Assembly: GCF_014842915.1 (NCBI RefSeq)
Contig: NZ_JACYXI010000004.1
Location: forward strand, 225,388-289,387
Origin: Roseibium litorale
Lineage (GTDB): Bacteria > Pseudomonadota > Alphaproteobacteria > Rhizobiales > Stappiaceae
Length of the DNA: 64,000 bases
Direction of reading: 5' to 3'
Notes under the pieces: generated by a model
What the model saw: the letters and a program-made list of their open reading frames with translations, nothing else
The model's database searches: none
Told to the model about the DNA's origin: nothing
In this document: positions 60,001 to 64,000 of the stretch, one piece after another
How positions within the stretch are numbered: the stretch's first letter is position 1
How the letters are laid out: every line of letters begins with the position of its first letter
Translations under genes and position numbers: made by a program

Positions 60001-60073
60001 GATCGATCCCAATTCGCCTTTTGCGGCCCTGATGGCGCTGAAGGCCGGAATGGAAAAGAAAGACAAGTCCTGA
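57038..60073 (+). CDS. SUV3-like DExH RNA helicase with low-complexity tail
   Basis: 1011 aa. Walker A GPTNTGKTH (23-31), DExH-type FVAIDEVQLAGD, motif VI QIAGRAGRHTRDG: the Suv3 helicase family of alphaproteobacteria and mitochondria (RNA turnover). Residues ~824-900 are Ala/Glu-rich, ~902-990 Gly/Arg/His-rich (RGEGRKGGRGRSEGRGEGRG), like RNA-binding RGG tails. The start at 57038 is a choice; the open frame reaches 56963. Confidence 0.92.
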   Translation: MSRPHIMPLPPAARSRTVTAVLGPTNTGKTHLAIERMLAQPSGLIGLPLRLLAREVYGRMVERAGVDAVALITGEEKIVPKSPRFWVSTVEAMPLDLKTDFVAIDEVQLAGDLDRGHVFTDRILNLRGRAETLLLGAATVRPLLEKLLPGLNVVTRPRMSVLTYAGSKKVSRLPARSAIVAFSAEEVYGIAELIRRQRGGAAVVLGSLSPRTRNAQVELFQNGDVEHLVATDAIGMGLNLDVDHVAFAGNRKYDGYQYRQLTAAEMGQIAGRAGRHTRDGSFGVTGRVDPLDDDLVEQIENHHFNSLKVLQWRNSQLDFSSADGLRRSLDVVPREEGLARAPTGDDITALEFLLRDSAISGMARGGKAVELLWDVCQVPDYRKIAPANHADILSQIYTHIMRDGVIEEDWFSRQLAFADRVDGDIDTLANRIAHIRTWTFVANRPDWLGDPAHWQQVTRGIEDKLSDALHERLTQRFVDRRTSVLMRRLRENAMLEAEITSSGDVLVEGQHIGTLLGFRFAPDAAAEGPDGKALRAAAQKALATEIESRADKLSRSENGDFILSSDATLRWRGEPVAKLAAGDDVLSPAVLLLSDEHLTGPARDKVQERVSLWVRAQVDTLLKPLADLKAGEGLEGLARGIAYRLAEGLGNLERQEISEDVRQLDQDMRASLRKVGVRFGAYTIFVPALLKPAPSQLLAQLWAIKHGSMDMAGLSELPQLSASGRTSIPVDPAIDKALYKVVGFRVCGPRAVRVDILERLADLIRPLVAWKPLDVEVTPPEGAVAQGGAFTVTVAMTSLLGCAGEDFSAILKSLGYRLETREVVRPVAAAAAETAAPEAASAEPAAAEPAAAEEAAAAEEAPAAEVSAAEDAPAQDVAAEASEASAAPEAAGETETVTIEIWRPGRGDRRPRPGQSDGRGEGRKGGRGRSEGRGEGRGEGGNRSEHQGNRRHGGGGPKGEGKGRGGNKPHHGGNQAPRGDREPKRDKPIDPNSPFAALMALKAGMEKKDKS

Positions 60074-60101
60074 CGGGCTTGTCCTGCGGAACAGGACCAG
60101 T

Positions 60102-60491
60102 ATGAGCGCAGAAGGCGCAACATTACGGATCGACAAGTGGCTCTGGTACGCCAGGGTCACAAAATCCCGTTCTCTCGCTCAAAAGCTTGCGACCTCGGGC
60201 CATGTCCGGGTGAACAAGGAGAAGATTGACTCTTCCAGCAAGGCCATCCGGGCAGGGGACGTGCTGACCATCGCGCTGGAGCGGAAGATCCTCATTCTCA
60301 AGGTCGTGGCGCTGGGCACCCGGCGCGGGCCCTATGAGGAAGCCCGGCTTCTCTATGAGGACCTGTCTCCGCCGCCTCCCGGCAAGATTGAAGCCGCTCA
60401 GGCTCAGGCGCCAGCGCAGCGTGATGCCGGGGCGGGCAGGCCAACCAAGCGCGACCGCCGTAAGCTGGATGCCTTCCGGGAGGCTGACTGA
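60102..60491 (+). CDS. S4-domain RNA-binding protein (Hsp15-like)
   Basis: 129 aa. S4 motif IDKWLWYARVTKSRSLAQKL, SGHVRVNKEKIDSSSKAIRAGD; basic tail. Hsp15 binds stalled 50S subunits with tRNA-peptide. 28 bases after the helicase. Confidence 0.93.
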   Translation: MSAEGATLRIDKWLWYARVTKSRSLAQKLATSGHVRVNKEKIDSSSKAIRAGDVLTIALERKILILKVVALGTRRGPYEEARLLYEDLSPPPPGKIEAAQAQAPAQRDAGAGRPTKRDRRKLDAFREAD

Positions 60492-60685
60492 AACGGGAAT
60501 CCGGTTCTCCGGCCAGTTCTGGCAAGGCATTTCGTCTCACGGCGATTTGCGCAAGTGCGAACGCTTGCGCAGCCGCGTTAAACGGGATACCCAAACGCAA
60601 AGAACAAATGGACGCAGGCAGTCCGCTCCTTCCCGGCGGTCAAGCTCGTGCTCCGATTTCAGAGACTGCCGCATAGAGGATCACG

Positions 60686-61024
60686 ATGACCTACGTCGTC
60701 ACTGACAACTGCATCAAGTGCAAGTATACGGATTGCGTTGAGGTTTGCCCCGTCGATTGTTTCTACGAGGGCGAGAACATGCTGGTCATCAATCCGGATG
60801 AATGCATCGATTGCGGTGTTTGCGAACCGGAATGCCCGGCCGAGGCCATTTTGCCGGATACCGAGCCGGGCTTGGAAAAGTGGATCGAGCTGAACGCCGA
60901 ATATGCGGCGAAGTGGCCGAACATAACCGAAAAGAAGGACGCTCTTCCCGAGGCTGCCGAATTCGACGGCAAGACCAACAAGCTGGAAGAGTATTTCTCC
61001 CCGGAAGGCCCGTCCGGCAACTGA
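60686..61024 (+). CDS. fdxA: 7Fe/8Fe ferredoxin
   Basis: 112 aa. Cys motifs [14 protein letters not shown] and [12 protein letters not shown] give a [3Fe-4S]/[4Fe-4S] pair; the C-terminal extension is the FdxA type. Electron carrier of unknown partner. AGAGGA before the ATG. Confidence 0.96.
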   Translation: MTYVVTDNCIKCKYTDCVEVCPVDCFYEGENMLVINPDECIDCGVCEPECPAEAILPDTEPGLEKWIELNAEYAAKWPNITEKKDALPEAAEFDGKTNKLEEYFSPEGPSGN

Positions 61025-61053
61025 TCTGCCTGACCGGAATTCCATTGGACATC

Positions 61054-61095
61054 AAAACCCGCGCGCCGCTTCACAAGCAGGCTGCGCGGGTTTTT
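61054..61095 (+). terminator. Terminator of fdxA
   Basis: CCCGCGC ... GCGCGGG stem with TTTTT. Confidence 0.82.
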
Positions 61096-61502
61096 GCGTT
61101 TGGCGTGCAGATTTGGCCGCTAAGCTCGCGCGCAAAAGACTGTTGAACAGGCGGGCACTGAGGTGAAAGACAGGATGTGACGGCAAAATGCGCTCTGTGC
61201 TTTAATTTAGCGCAGAGGTGTGTTATATTTACCAGACAGTCGTTCAACCGCAGGAAGTTTCCCCCTGACACGGAGGCATATCGGAACACAGTCCCCACGG
61301 ATTGTGAGGCGAGTCTCACCGCCTACTGACCAAACTTCTAAATTGGATTTAAACGACTGACCACCCAGACGCGCCCGATATCAACAGGCGTTCCCAATCA
61401 GGACCGCGATTGGGTCATGTGCGCGTCATTTGAGTTCATGAGCTGCGGTTTGCGGCTTAAACGGTCTGACAGACCGGCAACTGCGCAGGAGTAGATACGA
61501 GA
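61096..61502 (+). other. carD leader region with two inverted repeats
   Basis: CCCAATC-N8-GATTGGG (61393-61414) and CGGTCT-GAC-AGACCG (61462-61476) precede the carD ribosome site (AGGAG). Might act as operators or as leader hairpins. The rest holds no gene I can support. Confidence 0.5.
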
Positions 61503-62090
61503 ATGGCAACTGTAACGAAAAAGGCCGCGCAGCGTCAGGGTTTCAAAACGGGCGAATTCATCGTCTATCCGGCTCACGGCGTTGGCCTGATTACTGCCAT
61601 TGAAGAACAGAGCGTTGCAGGTCACACCCTTGAACTCCTCGTCATCTTCTTCGAGAAGGACAAGATGACCCTCCGGGTTCCGGTCGCAAAGATTGCGTCC
61701 GTTGGCATGCGCAAGCTCGGTGAAGCTGCGGAAGTGAAGAAGGCTCTGGAAACCGTTCGCGGGCGTCCGCGCGTCAAGCGCACCATGTGGAGCCGCCGTG
61801 CCCAGGAATATGAAGCAAAGATCAATTCCGGCGACCTGATTGCGATCTCCGAAGTGGTTCGTGACCTCTACCGTTCGGACACCCAGCCGGAGCAGTCCTA
61901 TTCCGAACGCCAGCTTTATGAAGCTGCGCTCGACCGTATGGCACGCGAAATCGCTGCCGTGAACAAGTGCTCCGAAACCGAAGCAACCAAGCAGATCGAG
62001 CAGAACCTTGCCAAGGCTCCGAGCCGCGCCAAGGCCGCTGCTGAAGAAGCTGGTTCTGACGATGATGACGATCAGGAAGAAGCAGCCTGA
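61503..62090 (+). CDS. carD: CarD/CdnL-family RNA polymerase-binding regulator
   Basis: 195 aa. CarD-type N-terminal domain (FKTGEFIVYPAHGVGLITAI ... MTLRVPVAKIASVGMRKL) that binds the RNAP beta subunit and stabilises open complexes; helical C-terminal DNA-binding domain with VRDLYRSDTQPEQSYSERQL; acidic tail (DDDDQEEAA). Confidence 0.95.
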   Translation: MATVTKKAAQRQGFKTGEFIVYPAHGVGLITAIEEQSVAGHTLELLVIFFEKDKMTLRVPVAKIASVGMRKLGEAAEVKKALETVRGRPRVKRTMWSRRAQEYEAKINSGDLIAISEVVRDLYRSDTQPEQSYSERQLYEAALDRMAREIAAVNKCSETEATKQIEQNLAKAPSRAKAAAEEAGSDDDDDQEEAA

Positions 62091-62119
62091 TTTCAGGCGT
62101 TTAGGTCCTGACTGAAATT

Positions 62120-62148
62120 GGCCCGGGGTTCTTCCCCGGGCCTTTTTT
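62120..62148 (+). terminator. Terminator of carD
   Basis: GGCCCGGGG-TTCTT-CCCCGGGCC then TTTTTT. Confidence 0.92.
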
Positions 62149-62234
62149 ATGGCTCGCAGTTGCGATCGCTCTAAGCTTCTTCAAAGGTGGTATCTTTTCA
62201 GATGGCAGCCTAGAGTAGTTTTCTGGATTCTTTT

Positions 62235-62259
62235 GGAACCAAACCGGTTCCCGGGCGTT
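62235..62259 (+). promoter_or_regulatory. EcfG-type general-stress promoter of rpoH2
   Basis: GGAAC-N16-CGTT fits the EcfG consensus (GGAAC at -35, CGTT at -10); ends 40 bases before the rpoH ATG. In Sinorhizobium RpoE2 (EcfG) controls rpoH2. Confidence 0.65.
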
Positions 62260-62299
62260 TGATCCATAGAATTCCGGACAATTGCTTGGAGTGGCCGAA

Positions 62300-63169
62300 A
62301 TGACGACGTCAGCAACCGAAAGACGCCAGTTGGTCCGCGCGGCCATGAAGGCACCCTATCTGACCCGCGAAGACGAGCAGGAGCTCGCCCGCCGCTGGAA
62401 GAACGACAAGGATGAGAAAGCGCTTGAGGCTCTGACCCTCGCGCACATGCGCTTGGTGATCGCTGTTGCCTCCCGCTACCGCAATTTTGGCCTGTCGCTG
62501 GTCGATCTCATTCAGGAAGGCCACGTCGGTCTGCTTGAGGCTGCAGCCCGCTTTGATCCGGAGCGTGAGGTGCGCTTCTCGACCTATGCAACCTGGTGGA
62601 TCCGTGCCCAGATCCAGGACCATATCCTGAGGAACTGGTCCATCGTCCGTGGCGGGACATCCTCCGCCCAGAAAGCCCTTTTCTTCAATCTCCGGCGTTT
62701 GCGGGCAAAGCTGTCTGGCAGCGGGCAGACGCTGACAGATTCCGAGCTGCACCGGAAAATCGCGGACGCGATTGGCGTGAAGGTTGCCGATGTTGCGCTG
62801 ATGAATGCGCGGCTTTCGGGGCCGGACGCTTCTCTCAATGCCCCGGTTTCCGATGGCGATGAGACCTCGGCCGACCGGCAGGACTTCCTCGTCTGCGAGG
62901 CTCCGTTGCCTGACGAAATCGTCTCGGAAAACATTGACGCCGAGCGCCGTAAGATCTGGCTTCGCAACGCGCTTCGGGTTTTGAACGACCGCGAGCTGCG
63001 GATTGTGAAGGAACGCCGCCTGACAGATGAGGGCGCAACGCTGGAGTCCCTTGGCCAGACGCTTGGCATCTCGAAGGAGCGTGTCCGTCAGATCGAGAGC
63101 CGGGCCATGGAAAAGCTCAAGGCTGTCCTGGTTGAGCGTCAGCCGGACCAGGCCCCGTATTACATGTGA
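62300..63169 (+). CDS. rpoH: RNA polymerase heat-shock-type sigma factor RpoH
   Basis: 289 aa sigma-70 family. Region 2 (DLIQEGHVGLLEAAARFDPE, STYATWWIRAQIQDHILRNW), RpoH box QKALFFNLRRLR (~124-135), region 4 helix-turn-helix (LGQTLGISKERVRQIESRAM). GGAG before the ATG at 62300. The EcfG-like promoter supports an rpoH2-type role in general stress. Confidence 0.94.
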   Translation: MTTSATERRQLVRAAMKAPYLTREDEQELARRWKNDKDEKALEALTLAHMRLVIAVASRYRNFGLSLVDLIQEGHVGLLEAAARFDPEREVRFSTYATWWIRAQIQDHILRNWSIVRGGTSSAQKALFFNLRRLRAKLSGSGQTLTDSELHRKIADAIGVKVADVALMNARLSGPDASLNAPVSDGDETSADRQDFLVCEAPLPDEIVSENIDAERRKIWLRNALRVLNDRELRIVKERRLTDEGATLESLGQTLGISKERVRQIESRAMEKLKAVLVERQPDQAPYYM

Positions 63170-63173
63170 AACG

Positions 63174-63213
63174 GGCAGCGCATCCCGGGCTCAGGAGCTC
63201 TCGATGCGCTGCC
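63174..63213. terminator. 11-bp hairpin between convergent genes
   Basis: GGCAGCGCATC ... GATGCGCTGCC, 18-nt loop, no long T-run. Confidence 0.5.
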
Positions 63214-63232
63214 TTGCGCCCTCTCCACAAAG

Positions 63233-63778
63233 TCAGAGGGCAGCCTCAAGCGTCCTCACGAAAGCAGTTAGCAGACCCCGGCCTTCCGGCCAGTCGCCAA
63301 GACCGCTTTGACCGTTGATGTGGCCGGCCGCGCCGATGACGGATAACTCGCTTCCCCATTGTACGGCTCTGGCTTCGGCATAGTGCAGGGTCCCATAAGG
63401 ATCATTGCTGCTTGCCAGGATCAGGGACGGGAAGCGGAGCCTCTCCTCCGGCGGCTGCACGAAGCTTGCTGCCTGGGCGGGAAATGCAGCCGACTTCGGA
63501 TCCGGCACGGCGGCAAGGAATGCGCCCTTGACCGGCAGAGTACTTGCCTTCTGCCAATGAGCGACCAGTAGGCAGGCGAGGCTATGAGCCACAAGTACGG
63601 GTGGGGTTTTGGCCGCTTCCACGGCCCGTTCGAGTGCCGCGATCCAATCGGTCAGATCGGGTTCGTCCCAACTGGCCGGCGTAAACCGGCGGATGGCCGG
63701 ATCGGCGGCCTCCCATAGGCTCTGCCAATGGGTGTCTCCTGAATTACCGATCCCCGGCAGGTGAATGAATTCTGTCAT
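63233..63778 (-). CDS. RBBP9/YdeN-family serine hydrolase
   Basis: 181 aa alpha/beta hydrolase. Oxyanion region HLPGIGNSGDTHWQSLWE, nucleophile in LVAHSLACLLVAHW, Asp in SSNDPYG and His in GAAGHINGQSGLG complete the triad. Start at 63778 after GAGGG; the longer frame is not needed. Confidence 0.92.
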   Translation of the reverse strand: MTEFIHLPGIGNSGDTHWQSLWEAADPAIRRFTPASWDEPDLTDWIAALERAVEAAKTPPVLVAHSLACLLVAHWQKASTLPVKGAFLAAVPDPKSAAFPAQAASFVQPPEERLRFPSLILASSNDPYGTLHYAEARAVQWGSELSVIGAAGHINGQSGLGDWPEGRGLLTAFVRTLEAAL

Positions 63779-63875
63779 GCTTGCCCTCTTTGTTGCGACT
63801 GCCGGATATTGACGATTTACAGGCCTCTCCGGAATTGGCATCCATCGGAAAGAGATGACCAAATCCGATGGATTA

Positions 63876-64000
63876 GAGCGTGTCGTTGCTGACCGGATTC
63901 AGGATTCCCATTTTGTTTGATCCGTGATTCCTTGTTTTGAAACGAAGCAAGGGGGCGTTGATGGGCAAGCCACATCCTTTGGAACTCCGGCAGCGTGTTG
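63876..64000 (+). mobile_element. Left end of an IS630-type element (runs off the window)
   Basis: A TA at 63874-63875 (the IS630 target) is followed by GAGCGTGTCGTTGCTGACC and then, at 63961, a transposase start. The right end is outside, so the boundary is provisional. Confidence 0.6.
63961..64000 (+). CDS. IS630-family transposase, 5' end only
   Basis: ATG GGC AAG gives MGKPHPLELRQRV, the common N-terminus of IS630-family transposases (helix-turn-helix follows). Only 13 codons are present. AAGGGG lies upstream. Confidence 0.7.
   Translation, partial: MGKPHPLELRQRV

Overview
The window is a 64 kb piece of an alphaproteobacterial chromosome, most like Hyphomicrobiales (Rhizobiales) and, as inference, Stappiaceae such as Roseibium/Labrenzia. 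Reasons are the GC-rich codon use, the clustered urease genes with rhizobial-type embedded accessory genes, the pairs argH-lptM-lysA and ftsE-ftsX, a CpdR-like receiver next to hpt, a second-type RpoH preceded by an EcfG-like promoter, and TTAA-N7-TTAA(C) CtrA-type boxes. Almost everything is core-genome housekeeping; the only clear mobile DNA is the left end of an IS630-type element at the right edge.

Layout. 1-5.1 kb: 3' end of leuC, an HNH endonuclease, a lone TadG-like VWA protein, and acs (minus). 5.3-12.2 kb: one minus-strand urease operon ureD-ureA-(small membrane protein)-ureB-(DUF1311)-ureC-(GST)-ureE-ureF-ureG, ending in a 16-bp-stem terminator and interrupted between ureE and ureF by a long inverted repeat. 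12.5-19.7 kb: D-Ala-D-Ala carboxypeptidase, a 77-aa protein, a CobW/COG0523 metallochaperone, TesB thioesterase, a Ubi-type monooxygenase, an SDR, a two-TM protein and a cobalamin adenosyltransferase. 19.7-24.9 kb: rhomboid protease, etfB-etfA, 3-hydroxybutyryl-CoA dehydrogenase and an acyl-CoA ligase, which form a fatty/short-chain acyl oxidation block. 24.9-25.8 kb: three tiny proteins sharing a C-terminal GLGxx(h)(D/N)ITx motif. 25.9-36.3 kb: tlpA, argH, lptM, lysA, a TIGR02302/DUF4175 membrane protein, cpdR-hpt-zinc-ribbon protein, ftsEX. 36.4-42.9 kb: DUF218, PlsC, ChaC-like, DUF2125, GNAT, EamA, CitE-like and DUF1737 genes. 43-48.6 kb: minus-strand iron-type cluster (Cys-rich protein, imelysin, di-heme oxidoreductase, imelysin-like, DUF1513). 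48.9-56.5 kb: TerB, glutamine amidotransferase, DnaB-C-like ATPase, TauE/SafE, pyruvate carboxylase and a solo LuxR. 57-64 kb: SUV3-like helicase, S4 protein, fdxA, carD, rpoH2-type sigma factor, a serine hydrolase, and the IS630 end.

How it fits together. Several genes point at cell-cycle and stress circuitry: CpdR (known in Caulobacter to control CtrA proteolysis), a perfect CtrA-type box before ftsE, similar imperfect boxes before the 77-aa gene and the YjfB-like motility protein, and a GGAAC-N16-CGTT element before rpoH2. The imelysin cluster is probably a periplasmic iron or metal acquisition unit with its own promoter and an internal attenuator-like hairpin. No CRISPR, rRNA or tRNA gene was recognised. 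No wholly new multi-gene system is evident; the best candidates for undescribed biology are the three small GLG-ITA proteins and the Cys-rich 165-aa protein heading the imelysin cluster.
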